A stretch of DNA of 64,000 nucleotides from Pseudomonas parafulva NBRC 16636 = DSM 17004 (lineage in GTDB: Bacteria; Pseudomonadota; Gammaproteobacteria; Pseudomonadales; Pseudomonadaceae). Position numbers and translations under genes: made by a program. The notes under the pieces were generated by a model, which was given only the letters and a program-made list of their open reading frames with translations, did not search any database and had not been told where the DNA came from. This document shows positions 45,375-56,625 of this stretch, one piece after another (within the stretch, counting starts at the first letter, position 1; the number at the start of each line of letters is the position of its first letter). The stretch spans positions 27,741-91,740 of the forward strand of contig NZ_BBIU01000023.1 of the NCBI RefSeq assembly GCF_000730645.1. The letters are read 5' to 3'.

Positions 45375-47291
45375 ATGAATCGATGGTTAACCCAGCTACT
45401 GGGAAACGTGAGCGTCATCCGCAAACTGGGGCTGGGTTTCGGCCTGGTCCTGCTGTTGACGCTGAGCACTACCCTGACTGGCTGGCACGGCATGGACAGC
45501 ATCATTGGCCGCGGCGACAAGCTGGGCAACATCTCGCTGATCCAGCAATACACGCAAGAACTGCGCATCGCCCGGCAGCAGTACGAGCGCCAGCGCGACG
45601 AGGCCTCCATAGGCGAGCTGGACAAGGCCTTGGCCAACCTCGACCGGCAGGTGCAGTTGATGCTGGGGCAGATCGAGCAGCCTGCCGACCACCAGCGCCT
45701 CGAGCAGCAGCGCGATGCGGTTGCCGGTTATCAGCAGGCCTTCGTCGCGTTGAAACAGGCCGGCCAGCGCCGCGAAGCCAGCCGCCAGGTACTGGGCGAC
45801 AGTGCCGACAAGGCTGTGGAGCTGATCGGCCGCGTGCAACAGCGGTTGCTCGAAGCCGGTGACATTAGCCCATACAACCAGGTGGTCACGGTCAGCAGCC
45901 TGCTGCAGCAGGCGCGCTTCCAGGTGCGCGGTTACACCTACAGCGGCAATGCCGAGTACCAGCAAACCGCGCTCAAGGCCATCGACCAGGCGGTGACAGA
46001 GCTGCGCGCACTGCCGGCCAGGCTGCCGGCCGAATACGCCGCAGGCCTGGACGACGCTGCGACCGCCATGGGCGGCTACCGCGATGCGGTGCTGCAGTTC
46101 GGCCAGGCCCAGGCGGCCAGTGCCCAGGCGTTGCAGGGCATGGTCGAACAAGGCGCCGTGCTGATGCAGACCAGCCAGGCCATGACCACCTCGCAGACAG
46201 CCGTGCGTGACGCAGCCGCCGCCCAGGCCAAAGTGCTGCTGGCCGTGGCCACCGTGCTGGCGCTGGCCCTGGGTTTGCTGGCCGCCTGGGCTATCACCCG
46301 GCAGATCATCGTGCCCCTGCGCGAGGTGCTGCGCAGTACCGAACGCGTAGCCAGCGGCGACCTCACCCTGGACGAGCAGCGCCCTCGCGGTGACGAACTG
46401 GGCCAGTTGCAAGCCAGCGTGCAGCGCATGACCCGCGGCCTGCGCGAGCTGATTGGCGGCATTGGCGACGGGGTTACCCAGATCGCCAGTGCGGCAGAGG
46501 AGCTGTCTGCAGTGACCGAGCAGACCAGTGCCGGCGTCAGCAACCAGAAGGTCGAGACCGACCAGGTCGCCACCGCCATGAACCAGATGACCGCCACCGT
46601 TCACGAGGTGGCGCGCAATGCCGAACAGGCCTCGGAGGCCGCGCTGATGGCCGACCAGCAGGCCCGTGAAGGAGACCGGGTGGTGAACGAGGCGGTGGCG
46701 CAGATCGAGCGCCTGGCCCGTGAAGTGGTCAACTCCAGCGAGGCCATGAGCCAGCTCAAGGGCGAGAGCGACAAGATCGGCAGCGTGCTGGATGTGATCA
46801 AGTCGGTGGCCCAGCAGACCAACCTGTTGGCACTCAATGCGGCCATCGAAGCTGCCCGGGCTGGTGAAGCCGGGCGCGGGTTCGCCGTGGTGGCCGACGA
46901 GGTACGCAGCCTGGCGCAACGCACCCAGCAGTCGACCGAAGAAATCGAGGAGTTGATCGCCGGCCTGCAAAGCGGCACCCAACGTGTGGCCAGCGTGATG
47001 GACAACAGCCGCCAGTTGACTGACAGCAGTGTGGAGTTGACCCGCCGCGCCGGCACTTCGCTGGATACCATCACCCGCACCGTGTCGTCGATCCAGGCCA
47101 TGAACCAGCAGATCGCCACCGCCGCGGAGGAACAGACCGCCGTTGCCGAGGAAATCAACCGCAGCGTGATCAATGTGCGGGATATCTCCGACCAGACCTC
47201 GTCGGCCAGTGAGCAGACGGCCAGCTCCAGCGTGGAGCTGGCGCGGTTGGGCACGCACCTGCAGGGTTTGGTAGGCCGGTTCAGGCTATGA
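45375..47291 (+). CDS. mcpQ: Methyl-accepting chemotaxis protein with HBM-type sensor (McpQ-like)
   Basis: A 638-residue receptor: membrane helix 1 (~17-38), a ~260-residue all-helical periplasmic domain typical of HBM (helical bimodular) receptors, helix 2 (~290-312), HAMP, and a long cytoplasmic hairpin tipped by [20 protein letters not shown]. No C-terminal CheR-binding pentapeptide is present (it ends GRFRL). In KT2440 the gene at this position after tatC and an RsmE-like gene encodes McpQ, a citrate receptor; the symbol is by synteny and domain type, not proven ligand. ATG 45375 was chosen since the conserved N terminus starts there. Confidence 0.85.
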   Translation: MNRWLTQLLGNVSVIRKLGLGFGLVLLLTLSTTLTGWHGMDSIIGRGDKLGNISLIQQYTQELRIARQQYERQRDEASIGELDKALANLDRQVQLMLGQIEQPADHQRLEQQRDAVAGYQQAFVALKQAGQRREASRQVLGDSADKAVELIGRVQQRLLEAGDISPYNQVVTVSSLLQQARFQVRGYTYSGNAEYQQTALKAIDQAVTELRALPARLPAEYAAGLDDAATAMGGYRDAVLQFGQAQAASAQALQGMVEQGAVLMQTSQAMTTSQTAVRDAAAAQAKVLLAVATVLALALGLLAAWAITRQIIVPLREVLRSTERVASGDLTLDEQRPRGDELGQLQASVQRMTRGLRELIGGIGDGVTQIASAAEELSAVTEQTSAGVSNQKVETDQVATAMNQMTATVHEVARNAEQASEAALMADQQAREGDRVVNEAVAQIERLAREVVNSSEAMSQLKGESDKIGSVLDVIKSVAQQTNLLALNAAIEAARAGEAGRGFAVVADEVRSLAQRTQQSTEEIEELIAGLQSGTQRVASVMDNSRQLTDSSVELTRRAGTSLDTITRTVSSIQAMNQQIATAAEEQTAVAEEINRSVINVRDISDQTSSASEQTASSSVELARLGTHLQGLVGRFRL

Positions 47292-47356
47292 TCCGGCAAC
47301 GAGCATAGGTAATTCTTCGTACAGCACAGGGTGACGTTTCCTACCTGATTATCAGG

Positions 47357-47384
47357 TCAAGTCCTACACCTGCTCCGCCGATTG
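47357..47384 (+). promoter_or_regulatory. FliA (sigma-28)-like promoter of the second chemoreceptor gene
   Basis: TCAAGTCC (47357-47364) and GCCGATTG (47377-47384); the TCAA-to-GCCG gap is 16 bases, one more than the usual 15. It overlaps the edge of a palindrome ACCTGATTATCAGGT at 47343-47357. Confidence 0.6.
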
Positions 47385-47444
47385 GCAAGGGTGTGATGCG
47401 CGCAAAGCGCCTGCATCCCCTTTCCAACCGAACGGAGACTCACC

Positions 47445-49388
47445 ATGCTCGGCTACCTGAACCGCAAGCTCGGCAATATCAGCGTCGCAGCCAAGCTGGC
47501 CCTCGGCTTTGCCGTGGTCCTGCTGCTGACGCTGATCACCACCATCAGCGGATGGCGCGCCCTCGATGGCGCGATTGTCCGCTCACAGCAGCTCAGCGAA
47601 ATAGGCCGCATCAACGACCTGACCAAGGACCTGCGCGCTGAACGCATCACTTACCGTGTGCTGAACGACGACACCAGCAAGGCACGCATCGCCAGCATTC
47701 TGGAGCAGCTGGACACCATGCTGACCACCCTGCAACAACGCAGCAGCGTGGAAGAGTCGCGGCAGATCCTCACGGACAAACTCGCCCTGCTGCAGCAACT
47801 GCGCGGCGATTTTGCCGAGCTGCAACGCACAACGGCCAGCCGCAGCACACTGCGTGAAGCCATGCAGGCGCAACAGGAACGGCTCAATGCTGCCATCGAC
47901 GAGCTGGAAACCCAGGCCCTGCTGAAGATGCCAGCGGACGGCCAGCAAGGCGGCATACTGGGCATGATGGACACCCTCAGCCGCCATGTGGAAAGCGCCA
48001 ACCAGCAGAGCCTGATGCCCGCCTACACCTTCTCGCCCATGGAGGATTTCGCCAAGGTGGGCGACAAGGCGCTGGACGCCGCCGACACCAGCCTTGGCCA
48101 GTTGATCAAGGCCGTGGCCCCACTGGGCCTGCCCCGCACCGTGACGGAGCTGCCAGGCAGCGAGCTGGCCAGGTACCGGGCCGCCGTTGAGCAATACAGG
48201 CGTGCAGCTGTACGCGCCGAGCAACTGCAGAACAGCATGGAGAAAAAAGGCGACGAAATGCGCGCGGTCAGCCTGGAGCTGGGCAAGCGCAAGGTGGAGC
48301 AGCGCGACCGTGAGGCGCTGGCTGCGCGTTCACTGCTTACCAGCGTCGCCCTGCTGGCGCTGGTAGTGGGTGTGATTGCCGGGTGGCTGATTACCCTGCA
48401 GATCACCCAGCCGCTGCGCCAGACCCTGGTGGTGGCGGCGCGCATCGCCAAAGGCGACCTGAGCCAGGTGGAAACCGTGCAGCGGCGTGACGAGATGGGC
48501 CAGTTGCAGACCAGCATGCGCGAAATGACCCTGAGCCTGCGCGAGCTGATTGGCGGCATCGACAAGGGTGTGGGGCAACTGTCCCAGGCTGCTACGCAAC
48601 TGGCCGCCAGCAGCGAGGACACCAAGCTGCGGATCAGCCAGCAACGCGAAGAAACCGACCAGGTGGCCACCGCCATGAACCAGATGAGCGCCACGGTACA
48701 AGAGGTGGCGCAGAACGCTGAACAGGCCTCGATGGCCGCGACCAACGCGGACCAGCAGGCCCAGGAGGGCGACCAGGTGGTGGCTGAAGCCATCGGCCGT
48801 ATCGAACAGCTGGCCGGGCAGATGGACCATTGCCTGGCAGCCATGCAGCACCTGGCCGGCGAAAGCCAGCGTATCGGCAGCATTCTGGACGTGATCAAGT
48901 CGGTCTCCGAACAGACCAACCTGCTGGCCCTCAATGCCGCCATCGAAGCGGCAAGGGCCGGTGAAGCCGGGCGCGGCTTCGCCGTGGTGGCCGATGAAGT
49001 ACGCGGCCTGGCCCAGCGTACGTCCACCGCGACCGAAGAGATCGGCCAACTGATAGACAGCCTACACAACGGCACCGATGAAGTGACCCGGTTGCTCGAC
49101 AACAGCAAGAACCTTACCGAACAGAGCGTGGAACTGAGCCGCAGGGCCGGGCATGCGTTAAGCCAGATCACCGATACGGTGTCGAGCATCCAGGGCATGA
49201 ACCAGCAGATCGCCACGGCCAGCGAGCAACAAAGCGTGGTGGCCGAGCAGATCAACCGGAGCGTGCTGAATGTGCGGGATGCTTCCGATCAGACCAGCGT
49301 CGCCAGCGAGCAGACGGCCGAATCCAGCGGCGAGCTGGAACAACTCGGCCAGCAACTACGCGGGATGGTGGGGCGTTTCAACATCTGA
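47445..49388 (+). CDS. Methyl-accepting chemotaxis protein with HBM-type sensor (second copy)
   Basis: A 647-residue receptor built like its upstream neighbour: helix 1 (~17-37), a helical periplasmic domain of ~260 residues, helix 2 (~290-315), HAMP ([19 protein letters not shown]) and the signalling hairpin [20 protein letters not shown]. The cytoplasmic halves of the two proteins are very similar while the periplasmic parts are divergent, which suggests tandem duplication followed by ligand divergence. Its ligand is unknown. ATG 47445 is preceded by CGGAGA. Confidence 0.92.
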   Translation: MLGYLNRKLGNISVAAKLALGFAVVLLLTLITTISGWRALDGAIVRSQQLSEIGRINDLTKDLRAERITYRVLNDDTSKARIASILEQLDTMLTTLQQRSSVEESRQILTDKLALLQQLRGDFAELQRTTASRSTLREAMQAQQERLNAAIDELETQALLKMPADGQQGGILGMMDTLSRHVESANQQSLMPAYTFSPMEDFAKVGDKALDAADTSLGQLIKAVAPLGLPRTVTELPGSELARYRAAVEQYRRAAVRAEQLQNSMEKKGDEMRAVSLELGKRKVEQRDREALAARSLLTSVALLALVVGVIAGWLITLQITQPLRQTLVVAARIAKGDLSQVETVQRRDEMGQLQTSMREMTLSLRELIGGIDKGVGQLSQAATQLAASSEDTKLRISQQREETDQVATAMNQMSATVQEVAQNAEQASMAATNADQQAQEGDQVVAEAIGRIEQLAGQMDHCLAAMQHLAGESQRIGSILDVIKSVSEQTNLLALNAAIEAARAGEAGRGFAVVADEVRGLAQRTSTATEEIGQLIDSLHNGTDEVTRLLDNSKNLTEQSVELSRRAGHALSQITDTVSSIQGMNQQIATASEQQSVVAEQINRSVLNVRDASDQTSVASEQTAESSGELEQLGQQLRGMVGRFNI

Positions 49389-49453
49389 GAGGGTGAGGCA
49401 GCCCAGGTATGGGAGCAACTGTCTTACACAAAAACTCGAGGTCGTCGCAATTC

Positions 49454-49520
49454 TTGTGGGAGCGGGTTTACCCGCGAATGCTCTGCCTCTGCGTTCGCGG
49501 ATAAACACGCCCCCACCGGC
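49454..49520. repeat. Inverted REP pair (P. putida-type)
   Basis: A forward copy TGTGGGAGCGGGTTTACCCG (from ~49455) and an inverted copy TTCGCGGATAAACACGCCCC (from ~49494) face each other, between the chemoreceptor stop and the convergent ABC ATPase stop. Probably acts as a bidirectional 3' stem-loop. Confidence 0.85.
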
Positions 49521-49521
49521 C

Positions 49522-50256
49522 TCACAGTACCTGGCGCAGAAACGCCTGGGCGCGCGGGTCTTTCGGGGCCGCAAAGAACGCTGCCGGCGGCGAGTCTTCC
49601 AGCAGCTTGCCATGGTCGAAGAACAGCACCCGGTCCGCCACTTCGCGGGCAAAGCCCATTTCGTGGGTGACGCAAACCATGGTCATGCCTTCCAGGGCCA
49701 GGGTTTTCATCACATCCAGCACCTCGCCGACCATTTCCGGGTCCAGCGCCGAGGTCGGCTCGTCGAACAGCATCACCTTGGGGTCCATGGCCAGGGCCCT
49801 GGCAATGGCCACCCGCTGCTGCTGCCCGCCCGACAGCCGCGAGGGGTATTCGTTAGCCTTCTCCGCAATACCCACCTTTTGCAGCAGTGCACGGGCCTTG
49901 GCTTCGCGTTCGGCCTTGCTGCGCTTGCGCACCACCTTCTGCGCCAGGCAGAGGTTTTCCAGCACGGTCATGTGCGGGAACAGGTTGAAGTGCTGAAACA
50001 CCATGCCGACTTCACGGCGGTAGGCGTTGATATCGGTTTTCGGGTCAGCCAACGGCAGCCCATCGATGGCTACATGGCCCTGGTCGAAATGCTCCAGGCC
50101 ATTGAGGCAGCGCAGGAAGGTGGACTTGCCAGACCCCGACGGGCCCAGCACCACCACTACCTCGCCCTTGGCCACTTGCGTGGAAACGTTATCCACAGCC
50201 CGCACCACGTGGCCACGGGTGTCGAATACCTTCAGCAGGTCACGAACTTCAATCAC
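49522..50256 (-). CDS. Polar amino acid ABC transporter, ATP-binding subunit
   Basis: A 244-residue GlnQ/AapP-type ATPase. Walker [11 protein letters not shown]-loop [13 protein letters not shown], signature [15 protein letters not shown], Walker [15 protein letters not shown] and the switch His in [11 protein letters not shown] are present. The start was set at GTG 50256, overlapping the permease stop by eight bases, with GGAGG about nine bases upstream; a TTG at 50277 would also be in frame. It energises amino acid uptake with the following two genes, of the PAAT family; the substrate is unknown. Confidence 0.93.
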   Translation of the reverse strand: MIEVRDLLKVFDTRGHVVRAVDNVSTQVAKGEVVVVLGPSGSGKSTFLRCLNGLEHFDQGHVAIDGLPLADPKTDINAYRREVGMVFQHFNLFPHMTVLENLCLAQKVVRKRSKAEREAKARALLQKVGIAEKANEYPSRLSGGQQQRVAIARALAMDPKVMLFDEPTSALDPEMVGEVLDVMKTLALEGMTMVCVTHEMGFAREVADRVLFFDHGKLLEDSPPAAFFAAPKDPRAQAFLRQVL

Positions 50257-51211
50257 TTTGCGCAAGCCTCCGCTCAAGCCGGCTGGCGATGTGCGACAGC
50301 GGCAGGTTGATCAGCAGGTACAGGCCTGCCACGCAGAACCAGATCTCGAAGGTGGAGAACGACGTAGTAATGGCTTCGCGACCACTCTTGGTCAGCTCGG
50401 TGATGGCGATCACCGATACCAGCGAGGTGTCCTTGACCAAGCTGATGAACTGCCCGGCCAACGGGGGCAGTACACGCTTGAACGCCTGCGGCAGGATGAC
50501 GTGGCGCATCGACTGCGCGCCGTTCAGGCCCAGCGAGCGGGCTGCTTCGTTCTGGCCCTTGGCGATCGACTGCACACCCGCGCGGACAATTTCTGCCACG
50601 TAGGCGCCGGTGAACAGCGCCAGCGCGGCGACACCGGCGAACTCGCGGGACAGGTTGAGCACCGTGCCGATGAAGAAGTAGAAGATGAAGATCTGCACCA
50701 GCAGCGGCGTGCCGCGTACCAGCTCTACGTAGACAGTCGACAGGTCGTGCAGGGTGGGGTTTGTGGACAACCGGCACAACCCGGCGAACAGGCCGATTAC
50801 CAGGCCTAGCGCCCCGGACACCACCGAAATCCACAAGGTGGTCCACAAGCCCCAGGCCAGCGGGCCGGCAGCCCAATGGCGGGTGACACCAATCTGGTCG
50901 CCTTCGGCGACATCGTCGCCCCGGCTCAATTGCAGGCTGTCCCTGGCCACTTCCAGCACCTGCTGGTCGCCGTTTTCATCCTTGAGGGTAACGCGGGCGT
51001 TGTCGCCGGCCACGACGATATCCTGCACGGTGCCATAACCGGCTGCGCGCTGTACGTCTTCGGCCTGGTAGGCGAAGTACTGCGGCACGCGGTTCCAGCG
51101 CCACTCGTAGGAAATCATCGAGGTGGCCATGTACAGGCTGAACGCCAGGCCCACCAGCACCAGCGCGGTCAGGCCATGCCAGGGCCACCGGGCTTTGTTG
51201 TGTTTGATCAC
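50249..51211 (-). CDS. Polar amino acid ABC transporter, permease with long periplasmic insert
   Basis: A 320-residue inner-membrane protein of the HisM/GlnP type. It has a first helix (~12-32), then about 95 extra-cytoplasmic residues (including [19 protein letters not shown]), then the canonical permease core with [14 protein letters not shown] and the [20 protein letters not shown] coupling motif ([10 protein letters not shown]). The long domain between helix 1 and the core is not part of most PAAT permeases. GTG 51211 follows GGAG. A 100-base hairpin region separates it from the binding-protein gene. Confidence 0.9.
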   Translation of the reverse strand: MIKHNKARWPWHGLTALVLVGLAFSLYMATSMISYEWRWNRVPQYFAYQAEDVQRAAGYGTVQDIVVAGDNARVTLKDENGDQQVLEVARDSLQLSRGDDVAEGDQIGVTRHWAAGPLAWGLWTTLWISVVSGALGLVIGLFAGLCRLSTNPTLHDLSTVYVELVRGTPLLVQIFIFYFFIGTVLNLSREFAGVAALALFTGAYVAEIVRAGVQSIAKGQNEAARSLGLNGAQSMRHVILPQAFKRVLPPLAGQFISLVKDTSLVSVIAITELTKSGREAITTSFSTFEIWFCVAGLYLLINLPLSHIASRLERRLAQSD

Positions 51212-51230
51212 GGGGTTACTCCAGAAAACG

Positions 51231-51300
51231 GCAAGCCGCAAGCCACAGGCTGCAGGCAGAAACGGTCGGCGTCTGCCTGCAACCTGCAGCTTGCGGCCTG
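51231..51300. repeat. Intercistronic stem-loop of AAGCTTGCAAGC type (cluster F)
   Basis: Outer arms CCGCAAGC (51236-51243) with GCTTGCGG (51289-51296) and inner arms GCAGGCAGA (51252-51260) with TCTGCCTGC (51272-51280), between the binding-protein and permease genes of one operon. Such structures often raise mRNA of the first gene over the rest. Confidence 0.7.
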
Positions 51301-51310
51301 AGGATGCCTC

Positions 51311-52111
51311 TTATTCCATGTCCTTCAGCCAGTCCTTGTTCTTGAACCACTTGTCGTGGATACGATCGTAGGTCCCGTCATGCTTGATCTGGTGCAGGAA
51401 GTTGTTGATGAAGTTGATGCTGTCGTAGTCGCCCTTCTTCAGGCCGAAGGCCAGCGGCTCGTAGGTGAAGGGTTCTTCGAGGAACAGCAGCTTGCCAGCA
51501 CCGGCCTTCTCCACAGCCACCACGTTGTACGGTGCGTCGTAGACGAAAGCATCTGCCTTGCCGTTGACCACGTCCATGACCGCTTCCTGCTCGTTGTCAT
51601 AGCCATGGTACTTGGCTTTGCCGATCAGCTTCTTGGCGACCATTTCGCCAGTGGTGCCCAGCTTGGAGGTGAGGCGATACTTCTCGTTGTTCAGGTCTTT
51701 GTACGATTTGATCTCGCCGGCCAGCTCCTTGCGAATCAGCAGGGTCTGCCCCACGACGATGAAGGGTTCGCTGAAGTTCAGGCGCAGGTTGCGCTCCTGG
51801 GTCAGGGTCATGCCGCTGCCGATCATGTCGAACTTGTCGGTCAGCAGGGCTGGGATGATGCCGTCGTAGGCCGTGGAAACCGCCTCGAACTTCACGCCCA
51901 TCGACTTGGCCATGGCCTTGAGGATGTCCACCTCGAAGCCGATGATCTCGCCGCGCTTGTTGGTCATCTGGAACGGCATGTAGGTTGGGTCCATGCCCAC
52001 CCGCAAGGTACCGCGCTTGACCGCTTCGTCGATGGCGCCTGCCTGTACGGCCGTTACGGCGACCAGGGCGGTAACACCCACCAGCAGTCGCGAAAGGTAT
52101 TTCTTGAACAT
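51311..52111 (-). CDS. Amino acid ABC transporter, periplasmic substrate-binding protein
   Basis: A 266-residue family 3 solute-binding protein, first gene of the transporter operon. Signal peptide ~1-24 (FKKYLSRLLVGVTALVAVTA), mature start GAIDEAVKRGTLRVGMDPTYMPFQ, motif GFEVDILKAMAKSMG and the lobe hinge LTSKLGTTGEM fit polar amino acid binding proteins. Start choice: ATG 52111, preceded by AGGGGA; GTG and TTG two codons earlier are also in frame. The ligand cannot be read. Confidence 0.93.
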   Translation of the reverse strand: MFKKYLSRLLVGVTALVAVTAVQAGAIDEAVKRGTLRVGMDPTYMPFQMTNKRGEIIGFEVDILKAMAKSMGVKFEAVSTAYDGIIPALLTDKFDMIGSGMTLTQERNLRLNFSEPFIVVGQTLLIRKELAGEIKSYKDLNNEKYRLTSKLGTTGEMVAKKLIGKAKYHGYDNEQEAVMDVVNGKADAFVYDAPYNVVAVEKAGAGKLLFLEEPFTYEPLAFGLKKGDYDSINFINNFLHQIKHDGTYDRIHDKWFKNKDWLKDME

Positions 52112-52267
52112 CACCAAGTCCCCTGGAAATAAAAGTAGCGAATCTTTTTTATTGGCACGGCCGTACTGGCCGCTGCGTACTGTCGGAGAGGGATGCTAAC
52201 GCATGGTGGGCTGGGGACCTAGAGCTGGCGGGGACTTTGTTGGCCAAAATCAGCCTGGGCCCTGAAA

Positions 52268-52338
52268 AGCTTCGCGGGTAAACCCGCGCCTACAGGATGT
52301 GTGGATAACCCTGTAGGAGCGGGTTTACCCGCGAAGAA
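52268..52338. repeat. Inverted REP pair (P. putida-type)
   Basis: CTTCGCGGGTAAACCCGCGC (from ~52270) and CTGTAGGAGCGGGTTTACCC (from ~52311) form two facing REP units that differ by one base over 26, around a short centre. Located between the opgH stop and the transporter operon start. Confidence 0.9.
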
Positions 52339-52343
52339 GCCTG

Positions 52344-54911
52344 TCAGGCGAGTGCCGGTTGGCCTTCGTTCTCCGGGTGCAGCGGCAGCAGCGGCGAATG
52401 CGGGTCGTTCTTGATCGACGCACGCCATGCATCGATCCAGGCCGCATTGTGTTCGGCCCATACCTGCTCGTGCAGGCGGGTCAACGCCACCGGGTCGCTG
52501 AGCAACGCCAGGCGGGTGTTGAGGTCCAGCCCCTTCGGGCCAACCTCCATCGCCTTGGCCACCCGCTCAACGCGCAATGCTTCGATGGGCGCTGCCTGAC
52601 CGTGGCGCGCGGTGGCCATGGCGCAGGCCAGGGCATTCTGGCGTGGGTCGACCACTGCCCGCACGAAGCCGTCATGCAGGGCATGCCAGCGGTTCTCGTG
52701 GGTGTACTGGTCGGTGGCCAGCAGCTCCTGCGGCGTGGCGTATTCTTCCGGGATGAGGAACAGCTTCTCATCCTTGGCCGCCAGGCCCAGGCGCGTGCGG
52801 CTGGAAATCACCGACACAGGGATCGACAGCACCAGCGAACCGACGATTGGCGCCAGCCACCACAGGAAGCTCGGGTTCAGCCACGCCACCAGCCCAGCCC
52901 AGGCAAAGCCCAGCAGGGTTTGCGGGCCATGACGGCGTAGCGCTTCGCTCCACGGGGTGGAGTCGTCATCGCGCTGCGGCGAGTTCCAGGTCGCCGCCCA
53001 GCCCAGGAACGCGGCCAGCACGAACCGGGTGTGGAAGATCATGCGCACCGGTGCCAGCAGCATGGAGAACAGCATCTCCATCAGCATCGACAGGGTGACC
53101 TTGATGCGCCCCCCGAACTCGGTGGCGCCCTTGGCCCAGATCAGGATCACGCTGAGCAGCTTGGGCAAGAACAGCAACACGATGGTGGTGGAGAACAGCG
53201 CAACGGCTTTTTCCGGGTGCCACTGGGGCCACAACGGGTACAGCTGGTAGGGCTCGATGAAGTACTGCGGCTCCATCAGCGTGTTGGTGGCCAGCAACGC
53301 GGTGGACAGCACCAGGAACAGGAACCACAACGGTGCCGACAGGTACGACATCACCCCGGTGAGGAACACCGCACGGTGCACCGGGTGCATGCCCTTCACC
53401 AGGAACAGGCGGAAGTTCATCAGGTTGCCGTGGCACCAGCGGCGGTCGCGCTTGAGCTCGTCCAGCAGGTTGGGCGGCAGCTCTTCATAACTGCCTGGCA
53501 GGTCGTAGGCGATCCATACCCCCCAACCGGCACGGCGCATCAGCGCTGCCTCGACGAAGTCGTGGGACAGGATCGCACCGGCGAACGCACCCTTGCCGGG
53601 CAACGGCGCCAGGGCGCAGTGCTCGATGAAGGGCTTCATGCGAATGATCGCGTTATGCCCCCAGTAGTGCGACTCACCCAGCTGCCAGAAGTGCAGGCCG
53701 GCGGTGAACAGTGGGCCGTATACACGGGTAGCGAACTGCTGCATGCGCGCGTACAGGGTGTCCATGCCAGAGGCCTTGGGCCCGGTCTGGATGATACCGG
53801 CATCCGGGTTGGCCTCCATCAGGCGCACCAGGCTGCTCAGGCATTCGCCGCTCATCACGCTGTCGGCGTCGAGCACGACCATGTACTTGTAGTCGGCGCC
53901 CCACCGACGGCAGAAGTCGTCGAGGTTGCCGCTCTTGCGCTTCACCCGGCGCCGACGGCGGCGGTAGAAGATACGGCCGAAGCCTTTGGTTTCACGGCAC
54001 ACATCCAGCCAGGCCTGTTGCTCGGCCACGGCGATGTCGGTGTCGTTGGTATCGCTGAGCACGAAGAAGTCGAAACGGTCGAGGTTGCCGCTGGCCGCCA
54101 CCGACTCGAAGGTGGCGCGCAAGCCGGCGAACACCCGGGGTACGTCTTCGTTGCAAATCGGCATCACCAGCGCAGTACGCGCGTCGGCAGCGATCGGCTC
54201 GTTACCGGCACTGCTGCCGGAAATCTTGTACTTGTCGCGCCCGGTCAGCAGCTCGAGGAAGCCCATGAGCGCCGTCCAGAAACCTGCGGACACCCAGCAG
54301 AACAGGATGCCGAACAGGATCAGGATGGACGTCTGCAACGCATACGGCCACACCTGCACCACGGTGTCCCACAGGGGCTGGCGGGTGACTTCGTCCAGGT
54401 CGACGAACGACCAGCCCTGGTACGGCAGGATGCTCTTCATGTACCAGCCGGCGACAAGGGTCTGGCCGATCATGAGGGTGAGCAGGATGTACCGGCGGAT
54501 GGAGCCCACCGTGCGCCAACGCGCTGCCGGCAGCTCGCGCTTGGGTGGCTGCGGCGCATTGGGGCGCCCTGTCATGCGCCGCCACAGGCGCACCAGCACG
54601 TTGGTGCGCCAGGGCTCTGGCACCACCTTGGTGCGGTTGATCGGCGGGGCGATCTTCAGGCGCAGGCGGCCACTGCCATCGACACTGAGCATCTCGGCGT
54701 CTTCAAGCTCGGCCGCATTGCCCACGGTCAGGCGCGAGCCCACCGAGGCCTGCACGGCCTCGGCAGGGCTGGCGTGGGGGGTGGCAGCCAGGCGTTGGTG
54801 CAGCTCGCTGAATGACGTGCAGCTGGCAAGCTCTGCTCGCTGCTCGTCACTCAGGGGGAGGTGGGCCAGGTACTCGCCAAGCGATACCGGCCTTGCGTTT
54901 GAGTTACTCAT
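52344..54911 (-). CDS. opgH: Glucans biosynthesis glucosyltransferase H
   Basis: An 855-residue inner-membrane family 2 glycosyltransferase building the beta-1,2 backbone of osmoregulated periplasmic glucans from UDP-glucose. Membrane helices near residues ~140-165 and ~195-220 precede the cytoplasmic catalytic domain ([11 protein letters not shown], then [10 protein letters not shown] for the RxxRW-type acceptor site), followed by about five to six helices. The start overlaps the opgG stop by eight bases, so opgGH is translationally coupled. A REP pair lies just after its stop. Confidence 0.97.
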   Translation of the reverse strand: MSNSNARPVSLGEYLAHLPLSDEQRAELASCTSFSELHQRLAATPHASPAEAVQASVGSRLTVGNAAELEDAEMLSVDGSGRLRLKIAPPINRTKVVPEPWRTNVLVRLWRRMTGRPNAPQPPKRELPAARWRTVGSIRRYILLTLMIGQTLVAGWYMKSILPYQGWSFVDLDEVTRQPLWDTVVQVWPYALQTSILILFGILFCWVSAGFWTALMGFLELLTGRDKYKISGSSAGNEPIAADARTALVMPICNEDVPRVFAGLRATFESVAASGNLDRFDFFVLSDTNDTDIAVAEQQAWLDVCRETKGFGRIFYRRRRRRVKRKSGNLDDFCRRWGADYKYMVVLDADSVMSGECLSSLVRLMEANPDAGIIQTGPKASGMDTLYARMQQFATRVYGPLFTAGLHFWQLGESHYWGHNAIIRMKPFIEHCALAPLPGKGAFAGAILSHDFVEAALMRRAGWGVWIAYDLPGSYEELPPNLLDELKRDRRWCHGNLMNFRLFLVKGMHPVHRAVFLTGVMSYLSAPLWFLFLVLSTALLATNTLMEPQYFIEPYQLYPLWPQWHPEKAVALFSTTIVLLFLPKLLSVILIWAKGATEFGGRIKVTLSMLMEMLFSMLLAPVRMIFHTRFVLAAFLGWAATWNSPQRDDDSTPWSEALRRHGPQTLLGFAWAGLVAWLNPSFLWWLAPIVGSLVLSIPVSVISSRTRLGLAAKDEKLFLIPEEYATPQELLATDQYTHENRWHALHDGFVRAVVDPRQNALACAMATARHGQAAPIEALRVERVAKAMEVGPKGLDLNTRLALLSDPVALTRLHEQVWAEHNAAWIDAWRASIKNDPHSPLLPLHPENEGQPALA

Positions 54912-56625
54912 CGGCAGGCAACTGGTAGCTCCAGGTCTCGGTCAGCACCTTCTCGGTGGTGGCCGGGGCCCCGGTGGTGGGCGCCGCCTCGGCGGCAGGT
55001 TGTTCGGCCTTGGTCGCCTTGCCGGCCTTGGCATGCTTGGCAGCAGCCTTGTCCTGCTTGGTTTCCTGGGCAGGTGCGGCAGCTTCTACCGGCACATCAC
55101 GCACCAGTGCGGCACGCATCTCGGTCGCTTTATTGGCATCCTTCACCTTGAGCCGCAACGTCAGGCGCCAGCCCTTGGTTTCAGGGTTGTAGCGCAGGTT
55201 GTTTTCCACAACTTCGGCGTTGTCGCCCACGCTGATCTGGCTGCGCACCGGGGTGTCTTCCGGCAGAGCAGCCAGCGCAGGGCCGGCAAAGTCGACCAGG
55301 AAGGCAACGCTGCCATCCGGCTGACGGATCAGGTTGGACTGTTTCACATCACCGGTGGAGCGCAGGGTCTGCTTCACCCAGCCCAACTCAGGGGCCTGGA
55401 ATTTGGGCTCGTCGATGGTCCAGTGCAGGCGGTAGGCATAGTCCATGGCTTCGCCCGGCTCAGGCAGTTTTTCCGGGCTCCAGAACGCAACGATGTTGTC
55501 GTTGGTTTCGTCGGCGGTCGGGATCTCCACCAGGTCGACGGAGCCTTTGCCCCAGTCACCCTTGGGCTCGATCCACGCGCTTGGGCGCTTCTGATAGTTG
55601 TCGTCCAGGTCTTCGAAGTCGCTGAAGGCACGCTGGCGCTGCATCAGGCCGAAACCGCGCGGGTTTTCCACGCTGAAGTTGCTGACCGACAAGTGCTTGG
55701 GATTGTTCAGCGGGCGCCACAGCCATTCACCGTTGCCGGCGTGAATCGACAGGCCTTCGGAGTCATGCAGTGCCGGGCGATAGTTCAGCACCTTGGAGGG
55801 CTGGTTAGGGCCAAACAGGTACATGCTGGTCAGCGGTGCGATGCCCAGGCGGCTGACGTGGTCACGCAGGTAAACACGCGATTGCACGTCTACCACCGTG
55901 TCGTTGCCAGGGCGCAGGGTGAGCTTGTAGGCGCCGGTGGAACGCGGCGAGTCCAGCAGGGCATAGATGACCAGGTGCTTGTCGGCCGGCTGGGGCTTCT
56001 CGACCCAGAACTCGGTGAAGCGCGGGAACTCCTCCCCCGACGGCAGCGCGGTGTCGATGGCCAGGCCACGGGCCGACAGGCCGTACACATGGCCCTTGCC
56101 GACCACACGGAAGTAGCTGGCGCCAAGCAGGGTCATGATTTCATCCTGCTTGTCGGCCTTGTTGATCGGGTACAGCACGCGGAAACCGGCGTAACCGAGG
56201 TTCTTGGTGGCGTCGGCGTCATGCGGGACGTCGCCGAACTCGAACCGGCTCGGGTCGTACTTGATTTCCTCGACCTTGGTGGCGGTGACCTCGTTGATCT
56301 TCACCGGGGTGTCGAAGTGCATGCCCTGGTGGTAGAAGGACAGCTTGAACGGCGTCTTGTCGTTGGCCCACTCGGCCTTTTCCTGCAGGAAATGAATCTT
56401 CTGGTAGTCCGCGAACTTCATATCGCGGAACACGGCCGGCAGGTTGCTTTTGGGGGCTTCGTACTTCTGGCCGGCCAGATCCTTTGCCTTGGCTGCAACA
56501 TCGTCAAGATTGAATGCCCATAGCTGGCCCGCGCTCATCAGGCCGACCAACGCCACGCTGGCCATCAGCGCCTTGCGTAGCCGGACGCCAGGGATTCTTG
56601 ATGCTTTTTGGGGACTAACAATCAC
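54904..56625 (-). CDS. opgG: Glucans biosynthesis protein G (periplasmic)
   Basis: A 573-residue periplasmic protein that processes osmoregulated glucans with OpgH. A signal region ([23 protein letters not shown]) is followed by [26 protein letters not shown], the usual MdoG start, a beta-sandwich and the conserved [12 protein letters not shown] and [17 protein letters not shown] segments. The C-terminal tail is Ala/Lys/Pro-rich. The start is GTG 56625 with GCGAGGG upstream, matching the family N terminus; longer readings to 56835 enter the leader. Confidence 0.96.
   Translation of the reverse strand: MIVSPQKASRIPGVRLRKALMASVALVGLMSAGQLWAFNLDDVAAKAKDLAGQKYEAPKSNLPAVFRDMKFADYQKIHFLQEKAEWANDKTPFKLSFYHQGMHFDTPVKINEVTATKVEEIKYDPSRFEFGDVPHDADATKNLGYAGFRVLYPINKADKQDEIMTLLGASYFRVVGKGHVYGLSARGLAIDTALPSGEEFPRFTEFWVEKPQPADKHLVIYALLDSPRSTGAYKLTLRPGNDTVVDVQSRVYLRDHVSRLGIAPLTSMYLFGPNQPSKVLNYRPALHDSEGLSIHAGNGEWLWRPLNNPKHLSVSNFSVENPRGFGLMQRQRAFSDFEDLDDNYQKRPSAWIEPKGDWGKGSVDLVEIPTADETNDNIVAFWSPEKLPEPGEAMDYAYRLHWTIDEPKFQAPELGWVKQTLRSTGDVKQSNLIRQPDGSVAFLVDFAGPALAALPEDTPVRSQISVGDNAEVVENNLRYNPETKGWRLTLRLKVKDANKATEMRAALVRDVPVEAAAPAQETKQDKAAAKHAKAGKATKAEQPAAEAAPTTGAPATTEKVLTETWSYQLPADE

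Noticed and set aside
47292..47444. Possible small RNA gene between the two chemoreceptors.
   Set aside because: Palindrome and sigma-28-like promoter seen, but no terminator before the next start codon; better explained as a promoter region.
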